Source: Agapanthus africanus
Lineage: Eukaryota > Streptophyta > Magnoliopsida > Asparagales > Amaryllidaceae
Assembly (NCBI GenBank): GCA_030015575.1
Contig: JASDDO010000024.1
Location: 39,456,114 to 39,520,113 of the forward strand
Direction of reading: 5' to 3'
Length of the DNA: 64,000 bases
A model generated the notes under the pieces. That model saw nothing but the letters and a program-made list of their open reading frames with translations. It was not told where the DNA came from and did not search any database. This document shows positions 11,951-24,515 of this stretch, piece by piece; within the stretch, counting starts at the first letter, position 1; each line of letters begins with the position of its first letter. The position numbers and the translations under genes are program-made.

Positions 11951-13828
11951 GATTACTGTGCGCTCCTCGAGTCGCGTCACCGCCTCCCCGCTACGCTCAC
12001 CTCCCTTCTTTTATCTCCTTCTTCTGTTTTTTAAAACTCCCGAGCCTCCTCCTTCAACCCTCAACCCTCATCGCCTCTCTCGCACCCTAACCCTAACTCC
12101 ACCACCTCCTCAACCCCAACCGAACCTCTCCTCCTCTCCTCCTCCTCGCCGCCACCATTCTCCTCACCTCTCTCCGACCCCGACGCCACCATCACCCACA
12201 CTTGCAGCCCCGACGAACCCATCGCCAGAGAACCGACGGAAAACCATACCCACGCCTGTGCGCCTCGCCTCCCTCGCCGTCGTCGCCCCAACACCTCCCT
12301 TGCCATCACCTCGACCTCATCTCTATTCCCTCTTCTCCTCAACCTCACACACATCTCCCTCCAAACCCCAGGAGCTGCTTCAGTTCGCCGTGTAGATTGC
12401 TGGAATCTAGATGAGATCGATCTCTGGAAGTTGCTTCGAGACGCGGATGGTGATTGCAGCGCTTGATTGCGATCAAAGAAGGACTTCTCATCATCCTCAA
12501 TCTTATTGCTCTGAACTTCTGAAAACCCCAGGAGCTCAGATTCGCCATGTCTCTAGAAGTTACTTCAACATGTGGATTGCGATGATTAAGAATCTCCAGG
12601 GATTACTCGTTGTTCTTGATCCTAAGATTCAAAACTAGTAGCTTGGAAATGCCAAAACTTTGTCGAAATTGAGGCCTATGAAGTTGTTGCTAGGAGAACT
12701 GCATCTTTAAGCCGGTGAAGCTGACCACAGCCTGTTCGATGAAATGCCCTGTAGACATTACCTCCAACTACTAAAAGCCCACCATACGCCATCTGTTCAA
12801 TCGAGGAGAAGCAATGCAGAATTCTTCAGTCAGCAATCGCCGGAGCCGGACGTGACGCCGACGGTCCAGACGACGTACCTGACCTGCGTGATCACACTCG
12901 GGCGTTATTGGGACTCGTTCCGTGTATCATGCGCACGTCGCGATATTTCGCCGACGTAGGACGTTTCGTACACATCCGTTCTCGTTCCGTTCGAGGCAAG
13001 TGAAACTTGCTACATGCTATTAAAATTAATATATGCTATTTGAATTATTATATCTCCATTTGAGTGCACAGTAAACCTGTAGTTTACATGTAATACCATG
13101 AGTTCCATTTAAGTCCCGTTATATCATTTTAGATTCATAACTCGAACATATCAGGTTGCATCTAGTTCTAGTATACATAGTACCCATGTTCATATTTAAA
13201 TCTTTTAACATTTCTGTGTGTAGCCAATAGTACCCCTTTATACCTTATACCTGTCGGACGACTGTTCGCGTATTTATAACCTGATTTAAAGTCCATTGCA
13301 TCTTTAGATTATTTAGTACATATTAACCTAATTTAACATCCATGATGTTATAATGTAGTTAAGTAATGTTGAAACTATCTCTTAAACACAAAATGATAAC
13401 CGTGCATCAATATAATGTAATCTGTAACATTTGTATATTATATTCCAGTTTATTGTTCTGTTAGTACCCATGCTTGGTTATTTATAATCTTGATTATGCT
13501 AGTTGATTATGAGCACCCACATGATACCTGGTATACCCTGACATGACTTGCTACACATATTACCTGACCCGACATGGTACCGTACACTACTTGACTCGAC
13601 CTGATGTACCATGGCTTGACCCGTTACTTGATCTCGTATCTAATGCCAACAAACCTGACATGTAGTCCTCACGAACCGTTCCTGTTGTCTGTCCAGACAA
13701 ACCTGCTCTTACCTGATCCTGTGTTGGCATTAGTTCTTGATTACTGAATACCTGACTTGACATACACAACTTGGGGGTATGGGGAAATCAAAAGTGTAAA
13801 CTAAAGTATAACTTAAAAGGGTATTACT

Positions 13829-13970
13829 TGATCCGTGGTCCCGGGGGGTAACGGGACAGAGCCATTCGGGACTCTTACATATTCCTGATCCGTGGTCCCG
13901 GGGGGTAACGGGACAGAACCACTCTTGGTTCACATATTCCTGATCCGTGGTCCCGGAGGGTAACGGGACA
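13829..13970. repeat. Three-copy 56-bp repeat in B's LTR
   Basis: The phrase TGATCCGTGGTCCCGG with a following GGTAACGGGACA recurs at about 13,829, 13,885 and 13,941. Confidence 0.95.
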
Positions 13971-14508
13971 TATCCTTTGAGTTACATGGAGGACTACTCA
14001 AATTGATTTCAAATACTTGAGAGTAGATAACCCAATAGAACAGCTTAGTTTACTCACTGCACATTACCCTTCACTGCCCGGATTTACATTACTGTTACAT
14101 CTGCTTTTCATTCATGATTATATTTGCATTGCCTGTTACCCTGTTCATATTGTTGCTTGATGTTATGACGCGCTGACGTCTGGGTTTTGCATGGCCCAGA
14201 TCCTTCTACCTTTGTTGCAGACTGATCAGGAGTATTGCCGCTGTTAGACCGAGCGGTGAAGTTCCTGTCGGTATGTATTTTTACTTTCCAGGTGTTTCAT
14301 TATTGTATCTTTTGCTTCCGCATATCATTATTTCTTGACTCATTCATTCTGGCTCATGGACATGTACTAGATAATTTAGTTTACTTTCCTGTCCTTGATA
14401 TCTTTACAGCCGTAATGTGACTGTGGAGGGATTTTTCCTATCCACAGGTAGCATGGTTGGCTATGTCACGCGTCCATCTTAGCGTACTCTGGGAAGCGGG
14501 GCGTGACA

Positions 14509-16083
14509 CCCGCTAATGGATATTGCAGATTATCACATATTCTTGGGATAGTAGAGCGAGATGCATAACTCCTCACGGAGTATTTAGTCTCGAAAGGAAA
14601 TAAAAATACGGTTTTTAAGAAATAAGATTTTTCTAAACAAAACTAAACTTTGGAAAATTATATAAAACTATGAATCCGTATTTTCAATAAAAAAAATTAT
14701 GAAACTATATTTTAAAACGAAAGATTAAAATTTTAATAAAATACTATCAAGTTACCAAAAGAGTTAGTTTTCATAAAATAGCATAAACTTTTAAAAGCTA
14801 GGTTTTTAAAACACCATAATAATTAAAATACATGTTCATGAAAACCTTAAATATTACAAATCACCCTCGAGATTTATTTTTTCAACGATATTAAAAGTAT
14901 TTTTCACAAAACCCCTCGAGAAATACAAACAATATACATACAAAGTAAACAACAATAATAAATATTTAAGAACTCTAGATTAATATAAGTTTAAGCGGTA
15001 TCATTTCTCTTGAGTCCCAGGGAGCTGGAGAAAGTAAGTGCTTGTCTATTCAGGTTAGACAACTTAACGGAGTTCTCAATGGCAATTGTCTTGGAAAAAG
15101 ACACAAATCCTGCCGTCCATATGCAGCAGTTGCCGATTTCTCCTGAACATAAGATTTTTAACAGTTTAAATCAATTCATATGAAAAAGACATGAACTCGA
15201 ATCCAAACTCGAATCTAAACTTGAACATGAATTCGAATCCAGTCTACTTGAACTAACTTGACTCGAATCTAGATTGCAATTGATATGACTCGCATTTTAC
15301 TCGACTCACTCGACTTCATTCTACACCTTTTGCGGTCTATGATTTCGATCAAGACATGTTATAACCAATCAATCAATTTAATTAAGTATATTATACAGCT
15401 ATAAACTATTTATACTCGGGGTGTTTGAGATAGTTTCTTGTGTGAATCCAACGGAGCTTCAGGAGTTCCGTATTAACCTTTATTTTTTATTTTACTCGAA
15501 TATCAGTCGGGTTGACTCATCCACAGCCTAGAGCCCCGATACTAACACATGAAATGGGCATGTGTTTTATTGCTCCTAGGGCCCCACTCTTGAGCTCGTG
15601 AATATTTCTACGGCTGCGTTGACATTCACACTTGGAGCTTAACGTTAATATAGTGACCATATGGAGACCTATAGTATATATTTACCCATGATCATATACT
15701 TTTACTCTTCCTATATATATATTTTACATTTGTCATTCTTTTACTCTTACTTAATCTTTAGGACTTACTGAGCGCTAGTTCGCTGACGGGCATTCCACCC
15801 ACCCTTATTTTCTTGGAATGTTCGTCAGATACGGTCGAGACGGAGGAAGTAGAGGCCACTACAACCGAATTGCTCCTCAAAATTAGCTTAGCTTCATTTT
15901 TTATTCAGCTTATGTATGCCACATATTTAAGCATTTCCTTTATTGTATTTACTTTCCAGTTGAAACTCATGTATTTGTAAATATTGAAAGTTAAATGTAA
16001 ATAAAGATATTTGTTAAAAAAATTTGCAGTCTCCATTTATTCTTGCATTGTGTATTATTATTTCAATACGCTTAGTATATTTA
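14509..16083 (+). repeat. Element A, 5' LTR, main surviving piece
   Basis: Homologous to part of S1 (from about 31,060, skipping S2, to 35,860): both share the GGAAATAAAAATACGG block, the Asp/Ser-type low-complexity TCGAATCT stretch and the final CAATACGCTTRGTATATTTA. The left side is cut by element B's insertion and the right side by element 3. The remaining 83 bases of this LTR lie at 29,492-29,574. No gene is present. The sequence is AT-rich and non-coding. Confidence 0.85.
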
Positions 16084-19000
16084 TGTAACACCTTAGAATG
16101 CGATTAGTGTTAATTAAGCGATAATGCGAGTTTTTAGTAAAAACTTAACCAAAATAGTTTTCACATATTTTATAAAAATTAATTAATATTTTATTATTAT
16201 TTATTTTGGGCTTGCACACACTTATGCATGTTAACCTGGGGTTAATTAGGGTTAACCATGCTTAAGTAGCCATGGCACCTTAACCCTCTTCCCATTATGT
16301 TTTATGTAATTATCTAAATTAATTAGTTTTAAGAATTAAAGGGTTTAAAATTGGGTTGACTTGAGAGAGGAAGAGAGAGAGAGAGAGTGAATGATGAACC
16401 ATGGCTTGCATTTAATGAGGAGAGAGAAGGGGGCATGGCTCAATCTAAACTCACACCCCATTTGTCTTCACCACTTTCATCCTTCACTTATTCAATCCCT
16501 CATTCTCACCACTCTCATTCTCACATATTTTCTTATTATCCTCATCCATCAACTGAACCCTTACCATTTCATCACAAACCAAGCAAAATCTTCACAAAAC
16601 CTCACTAAAACCCTTCACAAGCCTAGCTAAAGCCACTAAGATGACTTGGAGCATGGAAATCTAGGATTTTTGAGCAAGTGTGGATAGGTAATGATCTATA
16701 ACTGTTAATTAGGTGTTTATTATGTTGTGTTGCTTAGTAGTTATCGTTTAGAACACTAAAGCGTTAGTTTTGTGCACATATCGTATTTTTAGTGTCATTT
16801 TGTGGTGTCTGTGATCTGCTATCACCACGAGTTGTTACTGGAAAATCTAGCAGTGTAGCGGTGTTGTGCTGGAGACCCTAAGTGTTTACCTGAAACCCGG
16901 ACCCAAACCAACCTCGTTTGGCCGGCGACATGTGGGGATTTTCCGGCGAACTCGGATTTCCTGGGGACTGGGGGGTTGTGGTTCGGAGGGCATCTGTCTG
17001 TAGGTGTTTTGGGGTGTTTGGTACTGCTGGATTTTTATGTTTTGACGGTAGGTAAAATCTGGGACCACTTAGCTAATTTTAGGTATTTCGGCAAAATGCG
17101 ATACGATTGATCCGGCGTAGTTTAAGTGTTTCGGATAGCTTGCAGTCGTGGGTTTTATTTTGGTGATGTCGCTACACATGTTAGCCGCTAAGCGAACCCT
17201 TTTGTAGCTTAAGAGAACCGATTCGTTAATTGGCGTTGTGTTCGTTTATTATTAGGTAGTTTGCTAAATCCACGCGTTATTGTGTTTTGTGTTAATAGGA
17301 TCACAGGCGGGGACTTCAGACGCTATGAAGAAAGGAAAGCAGGTGGTCGGATTTACCTAGCTCGAGATCATCTGTGAGTAGATTTAACATCTACGGGGAA
17401 ATCGCCCGTATGGCGTTAAGCGTCAGGGCTAGATATGATATTATCGCCGCATGTTTATATGCATATATGTTGATTGTGCATGAGGATCATTGCATACCTT
17501 TACTTGTTATGCCTTGACTTAGTACCTAGTGGACACTGCACCATTATTGACGGTTCATGTTGCACGAGCACTAAATTGTATGCTACACCCACACCGTCGG
17601 TAATTACCATGATACGCACAACCTATACACATATGTGGTATTGTATTCGTTATTGACGTTGATTCTTGTTCTATTGCACATATGAAATGCATCGTGCATA
17701 CATAGCTACATGTACACCTTTATATGATGTTTCATTTGATTTTAGAGGAAATTGGGAACCGCGTGATATATTTAAAAACTGGATTCATTTAAAAGAGCGG
17801 TTTTCCCTTGATATACTCATATTACTGTTTCATGTTGCATATATCATATTTCATGGATTTACGCATTGAGATACGGATTTCATATGATTTATGGATTTGA
17901 GAACCGTGGGGATATTTCAAGAAAGTATGCATTGTTTTGAAAACCCGGTTTCTCTTGATATGATATTTCGATGCGTCCACCATGAGTTTTCTCAGTTCTG
18001 AGATTGTGTTAGAAACCCGATTCGAGGAGCTGTATGATCCGTTTGCGGGTTCATGGTGGACCCGGTATGGTACCCCGGGGCAAGAAAGGGATGTTGTGCA
18101 GTAGACGATGAGCCCGGCAGTGGGAGCACTACCTACCGGTGATTGGTTGGACCTGGCGGTTATCCGGAGGATATCGACCTGAGTCGTGAGATGGATATGG
18201 GCCGATCCGGACTGACGGAGCCCGAGTTATATGGATTTACGTGTCGATACTGAACACGAGTATTTCATGATGTTTCGAGTTTCGATGTTGGGCACTCAGG
18301 TTCCATGAGATTTACGGATATGAGGGCCGATTAGAGTGACGGCGCCTGAGGTCTTGAGATTTGGGGTGTCGTTGATGGACACCGGTTTTTCCACAATGAT
18401 GATTCATTGATGATTATATGTTTTATCCCATACTCAGTAGTTATTTGATATGCATTGCTTCATATATTTGTAGTACCTGATGGAGTACCTTGATCATGAT
18501 TGTTGCATATCCATATTACCATATTTATGCTATCAGATTGCATGTGATATATTATCGCTGTACGTGCATACCTGCGATTATCCGTACGATATTACTTACT
18601 ATTCACGAGTTGGCTACTCACCCCCGTTGTGCCACAGTGTTTTGCAGGCTTGACCATCAGAGCAGTCGCAGCAGGGCTTCTTATTGTATCTTTTTCAGCG
18701 GATACCGCTACGGTTGGCTGTGAGCCTTTTTGCTGTAGGTGGGTTACGGTTATCCGATTATATCCATTGTATCTCTTATTGTATCTAGTACTCTTCATCT
18801 ATCACTTTCATGTATTGACTTAGAGAGGAGTTGTGATGACGATATTGTATATTTTGTGACTCTGGGTGTTGAGCTCGTGTGAGCCGGCCTTTATTATGTA
18901 GTTTTACCTCTTTATGTTGTTTTTCATTATATTGTCTATTTCTTCGCTACGGCGTCGTATATATACTTGTGGTGGTTGTTTCCGCCTTTGGGCGTGATTT

Positions 19001-19264
19001 GCTCTCGTTTGTGGATGCTTTATTTTATATCCTATGTTTGTACCCGTTTCGGGGCTAGTTTTTACAAAGGAGGTGCTGCCAAAATTTTTAAGAAATTGAA
19101 CCTAAGCTTTAAAATTTTACTTGAGATTTCCAAATGTTTTTAACAATGTTTTTATCATTTATATGGTTTAGATTTCTGGGTTTTCGGCTTACTTAAATTG
19201 TGTTACGCCTGTTGACGTCACGTGGTTTAAGTGCCGGTCACATGCCAAATTTTGGGTCGTGACA
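16084..19264 (+). repeat. Element 3, 5' LTR
   Basis: Begins TGTAACACCTTAG and ends GGGTCGTGACA, 3181 bp, repeated at 26,287-29,486. It contains a short GA tract near 16,371-16,386. ORFs in it (for example at 16,387 and 18,490) recur in the other LTR and are not supported as genes. Confidence 0.93.
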
Positions 19265-19268
19265 AAGT

Positions 19269-19280
19269 TGGTATCAGAGC
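19269..19280 (+). other. Primer-binding site, initiator tRNA-Met type (element 3)
   Basis: TGGTATCAGAGC lies four bases after the 5' LTR end, the normal position and sequence for Tekay-type elements. Confidence 0.93.
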
Positions 19281-19503
19281 GCTAGGTTTTACCTTTCGGA
19301 GTGTAGGATGACCTTGGTATGATGGAGTAGGTAACTTAAGCAGAGTGACGTAGCGTGTGTATGTTCCGCGGCATACTTACGACACGGTACTCCGCCTAAG
19401 TGACCTTAGGACTTGTTGGTTGAAATTCCTTCCGTGATTATATACATCCTTGTGATTCGATTTATATGTTCTTATCGAATCCTATTTTCATTTCAAGCCC
19501 TTA

Positions 19504-20748
19504 TGCCGCCGAAGACTACGAGGGCACAGAGAGCGACCGCGAAAACCGAGGTCAGGGTAGGCTCGTCGGAGACGAGGACTGACCAGGGCGGTACGCCCGT
19601 TGTACAAGAGCAGGTTGACCCACCTTCGATAGATCGTATTACTAGGCAAGAGGCTGGTATGCAGGATTTGCGCCAGATGATGGGGTCGTTGGTTGAAGCC
19701 AGTCAAGCACAGCGACAGGAGGTTGTCCCACCTGTCACGGGGACCGCAATGGTGCCTATGGTTCAGGCAGTCGTACCTGCATCTACGGAGGTTATCACCG
19801 TATCATTATCTGAGTTCATGAGGCTGAAGCCTCCGGTTTTCACCGGCACTGATGCAGCTGAGGATCCCCAGTCATTTATCGATCGGATGGCCAGGATCTG
19901 TCGTTCGTTGAGATGCTCCGACGCGAGATCGGTAGAGTTTGCGAGTTTTCGTCTGGAGGGTCTTGCCCAGACCTGGTGCGAGTCTTTAGAGAGGGGCAGA
20001 GCCGCAGGTCTTTCTCTTATGACCTGGGCTGAGTTCGTGATGGTGTTTCTTGCCCGTTTTCTTCCACAGAGCGTCAGGGATGCTCGAGCTCGCAGTTTTG
20101 AGTCATTACGCTAGACTCCGGGTATGACGGTGGCAGAGTATGATGTTCAGTTTACCCAGCTATCCGTGTATGCTCCATATTTGGTGGACACTGAGGAGAT
20201 GCGGATCAAGATATTTGTGCGAGGCCTGCTTACCCAGATGTTCCTCGCTATCAGCGCACAGCATTGTGACACCTATATAGCCACAGTGGACGCAACCCTA
20301 CTGGTTGAGGAGCGTCTTTCCGAGACTTTGGTCGTTCAGGAACCGAAGAGGGTTCGTACTGGTGTATCAGCCCGAAGACAGATGTTTAGACGCCGCGACA
20401 GATTTCGTTCAGGTCGTGGGAATAGCAGAGACTTGGGACGAGGCCAGTTGTTTAGCTCTTATCCCCATGAGGGTCAGTAGTCATCGTCTGGATGTTTCCG
20501 GTGCGGGAGTTTTTATCATCGCGTCAGAGATTGTACTGAGCCACGTGAGGACGAGGCGGCCGTATCACATGTTACCTTACCTCCTTCTCCACCTCAGAGA
20601 GCGTTGCCTCTTACGCCTGTTGTTGCTCCGCGTCAGACTTATTCTCAGAGAGGTCATGGTTGTGGAGGGTTTGTTCAAAGAGGACGGGGTGGCAGAGGTG
20701 GAGGACAGCCAGTTGTCGGTAGAGGGCAGGCTCGAGTATTTGCTTTGA
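19504..20748 (+). pseudogene. Element 3 gag region
   Basis: Starts at the ATG near 19,504 (MPPKTTRAQRATAKTEVRVG). A capsid-like retrotransposon gag domain follows, recognisable from KPPVFTGTDAAEDPQSFIDR and TWCESLERGR motifs (about 19,815-20,290). A CCHC zinc knuckle lies near 20,490, followed by a Gly/Arg-rich tail. Gag would form the particle and package the RNA. The region is broken. Upstream ORF sequence from 19,413 to 19,503 looks like leader. Confidence 0.8.
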
Positions 20749-20769
20749 CTCATTAGGACGCGCAGACGT

Positions 20770-22444
20770 CCAATGCAGTGGTTTCAGGTACTCTTTCAGT
20801 ATGTTCCTTCGATGCACACGTTTTTTTTTATCCGGGATCTACGCACTCGTATGTTTCTACACACTTCGTGCCGATATTGGGCCGAGAGTCGTGTTTGGTA
20901 GATCAGCCGCTTGTCGTGACTACTCCTGTTGGCGAGTCGTTTGTTGCGCGACACGTGTTTCGGTCGTGTGTCGCCCGTATTGGAGATAGAGATTCGTCCA
21001 TCGACTTGATCCTTCTTGAGATGTTGGACTTCAACGTTCTCCTTGGCATGGACTGGTTAGATACTTGCTACGCGTCTGTGGAATGCCGTGAGAAGATAGT
21101 CGGGTTTTTTTTCCTGGCGAGTCAGTTCTTGTTATGCAGGGGGACCGTGGTGCCACCCCTCACAGTTTGATTTCAGCTCTTTGCGCTAGTCGGCTTTTGA
21201 GGAGGGGATGTCGGGGATTCATGGTTTTCATACGAGAGACTGGAGCCACAATAGATTCGTTGGACCAGGTTCCTATCGTGAGAGAGTTTCCCGACGTTTT
21301 TTCCCGACGAGTTACCTGGATTCCCGCCAGAGCGTGAGATTGAGTTTTGCATTGATTTGATCTCTGGCACGGTGCCTATTTCTATACCGCCTTACCGGAT
21401 GGCCCCGGCGGAGCTTAAGGAGCTTAAGGATCAGCTGCAAGATTTGCTTGATAGGGGACTTGTGCGTCCGAGTGTTTCGCCTTGGGGAGCTCCTATTCTG
21501 TTCGTTAAAAAGAAGGACCGCAGTTTGAGGTTGTGCATTGATTATTGTCAATTGAACCGAGTTATGGTGCGGAATAGGTATCCTTTACCTTCCATTGACG
21601 ATTTGTTTGATCAGCTCCAGGGTGCGGGACATTTTTCCATGATAGATCTGAGATCGGGTTATCATTAGTTGCGGGTTCGGAATGACGATATTCCGAAGAC
21701 TGCTTTTCGCACGCGCTACGGGCATTATGAGTTTTTAGTGATATCGTTCGGACTCACTAATTCCCCAGCAGTGTTCATGGATTTGATGAACCAGATTTTC
21801 AGGACGTTCCTTGACCGGTTTATTATTGTGTTTATTGATGACATTCTGGTTTATTCCAAGAGTCGAGAGGAGCATGAGCAACACTTGAGAATTGCTTTGC
21901 AGACATTGAGAGAGCACCAGCTGTTTGCTAAATTCTCGAAGTGTGCCTTCTGGCTTGATAGTGTTGACTTCCTGGGTCATGTGATTACGGGAGACGATAT
22001 TCGTGTGGACCCGAGGAATATCGAGACCGTACAGCTTTGGCCCAGACCTGTATCAGTGACAGAGGTCCGCAGCTTTTTGGGCTTAGCCGGTTACTACCGC
22101 CGTTTCGTGCAGGACTTCTCGAGCATCGCTGACCGGACTGACCAGGAAGGGGGTTCCTTTTTTTTAGATTGAGGCATGCGAGCAGAGTTTTCAGCAGTTG
22201 AAAACTCGGTTGATGACTGCACCATTTTTATTCTTGCCTTCTGGATCGGGCGGCTTTATCGTTTACTGTGATGTTTCTCGAGTGGGGCTCGGTTGTGTAT
22301 TGATGCAGCATGATAGAGTTATCGCTTATGCTTCCCGACAGTTGAAGAAGCACGAGCAGAATTATCCCACTCATGATCTTGAGATGGCCGCAGTGGTCTT
22401 TGCGCTTAAGATTTGGAGACACTACTTATATGGGGAGTCGTGTC
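20770..22444 (+). pseudogene. Element 3 protease, reverse transcriptase and RNase H (first part)
   Basis: A pepsin-like retroviral protease region (about 20,778-21,090, with a GSTHSYVS motif and LLGMDWL) is followed by reverse transcriptase (about 21,360-22,150, with [35 protein letters not shown] and the catalytic-region motif [11 protein letters not shown]). The start of RNase H follows (about 22,240-22,444, with [20 protein letters not shown]). Domain content and order are those of a Gypsy polyprotein. The Copia-like LTR interrupts RNase H, which resumes at 24,516. The region is broken in several places. Confidence 0.88.
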
Positions 22445-22449
22445 AGATT

Positions 22450-22519
22450 TGTTGGATATATGTATGCCCTAGAGGCCATTATATGATAGTGTATGTACCG
22501 GTATGTATGTATGTATGTA

Positions 22520-22560
<41 letters not shown>

Positions 22561-24510
22561 TCAGGGGACATTCTTGCTCGACATGATAGTATGCTATCTG
22601 GCTGTACTTTATCTTGACATGTTCATTTGATCATGCTTTCACTCATTTGGTACATGTTGATAAAGCCCTTATGATATTTGCTTGACTACTGAGATTATGA
22701 TGTGGATCATACTAGTGGTACATATGTAGTTTATGAGCATATCCTTAAATTGTTTCTAGTCGTGGGTGTATCGAGACTGGGCATTGATATTACCAGAGTA
22801 GACTAGCGTATACGTTACTTATCCCATATGATGGGTGATGGATGATCCCATATCCATTGGTGTGGTGACACCAAAGATCGTATACGGGTGCTCAGTGAGA
22901 CTGGGTACACTGAACGGACTCGCCGGGAACTCCTATATGGTATTATATCTATCGTCGGATAGCAGTTCTCAAGTGACACTGGTACAGGTTAGTCTGTAGA
23001 CCCGATATCTTCATAGAGTCTTGTATGCCTCCCACTATACTTTGATCTCCACCCTACCACGGCTCTACTGAGTCGTGCAAACAGGTGGATTTTGGGTACA
23101 GTCCCGAAGCACATGGAGGCAATGAGCGATAGGAGGGGTTTCGTCTCTCCCGGTATTGGGGGTTGATGTTGCACTATGTATGATTGGCTATAACAGGAAG
23201 TCCCTGGCTAGGGCTGCTGAGATTTACTGATAAGTGTTATCAGTAGTTTCTCGATATGTTATGAGCCATATACCGGCATAACTTATTGAGTTAATAGGGT
23301 CGACGATACCATCCCTAGACTTGATATGCAGCACATTTGACGAAGAGACCGGACTGTACGGTAAGTGTTGCCAGTTGGCTCGACGAGAGTTTTAGCAGGT
23401 TCGCTTGTGTTTCTTCTGATCGCTCAATACCTGGGAGACGTTATGTACAGCTTGTGCCACCGACAGTTTGTGGGCATGTGATGTGATCACTGCCTACTAC
23501 TAGCGTATTGACGAGTCTTAGAGTCCCACAAAGGGGTCTTCTAGCTCAGGCGAAAAGATGTGGGGTGCATATGAGATATGCGCGGAAGCTCGATTAAATG
23601 CGTGTATTGGATACCGTATTTTAATCGGGCATTTTCTATTGGACGGGTCGTATGTGATATGACCGGGTTATTAAATCAAGTGTTAATTTAATATTAAGTC
23701 CATTGGCTCATTTATTAAAACCTATTTCTTTATGATGCATGCATGAGTGTATGTGTATGATGATATGGATGCACACATGTAAGCATGCATGTGTCATGGT
23801 TGATGATACATTGGTGGCGGCAATGCAAGACTCACATGGTAACAAATATATGTATATTTTGATTATTTGAGAAAAGCAAAAATGGGATTAATGCCATGAT
23901 TTAATTACCCATGGTTTTAGCCTATGGTTTTGCTTAACCTCAGGTCACAAAATATCTAGATATTTTGTAACCATAGTTAGGCATAGCATAACTCTCATTC
24001 ACTTGGGATTATGTTTGATATTATTATTATCATTCTAACTTGAGTCAAGTTAAACCATCTCCTTCTTCCTCTCTCTCCTTCAAGCTCTCTAGGGTTTCAA
24101 AAGTGAGAGAAGAAATTAAAAAGAAAAGGTTTTTGAGTGAGATCCAAACCCACATCACCATTCTACTTTAGTCCAGCCCACTAGTGTGGAGTGTTTGCTT
24201 CATCTTCATCCTTGATCAAGTGAAGCTTGGAGCTTGAGCAAAAGAACTTCGTGGTGGATCATCGTGGACTTGGAAGGATTCAAGCGAACCGGTTCAAACC
24301 CTACTTGTGCCAAGGAGTCACTCGAGGAGGTCTACAAAGGTTGTATTTCTCCCCACTTAGTGTTAGACACTAGATAGTATGTGATACTATATGTTGTTAC
24401 TCTATTTTTCTAATTCGATTCATGGTTGGATTGTTTAGCACCCCCTTAAATTTTTGTTATAGCATGTGATACAACCCTAAACCTAGGCATGGTGCTAGAG
24501 AATCCCTACA
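22450..24510 (+). mobile_element. C1: solo LTR, Copia-like, inside element 3
   Basis: A 2061-bp segment from TGTTGGATATATG to AATCCCTACA, with the 5-bp duplication AGATT on both sides (22,445-22,449 and 24,511-24,515). There is no coding interior, so it is a solo LTR left by recombination between two LTRs. The opening (TGTTGGATATATGTATGCCC followed by AGAGGCC) resembles the LTR starts of plant Copia elements, but superfamily assignment from the LTR alone is tentative. The strand is inferred from that start. Confidence 0.8.
22503..22560. repeat. Compound microsatellite (GTAT)n(GT)n(AT)n
   Basis: Four-base GTAT units pass into GT and then AT dinucleotide runs, inside solo LTR C1. Confidence 0.95.
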
Positions 24511-24515
24511 AGATT

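Larger units (their letters stand above)
11011..14508 (+). repeat. Element B, 3' LTR
   Basis: A 3.5-kb LTR running from TGTAACACCCGAG to the terminus CTGGGAAGCGGGGCGTGACA. It directly follows the TTTCGAGGACGGAATT region that precedes Tekay 3' LTRs. It carries a CT-rich tract (about 11,760-11,950), a 52-bp tandem duplication (11,457-11,560) and a 56-bp three-copy repeat (13,829-13,970). The following bases CCCGC are the expected right target duplication. The left partner is outside the window. The sequence beyond is the LTR of element A, so B is nested in A. No gene is present. Confidence 0.85.
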
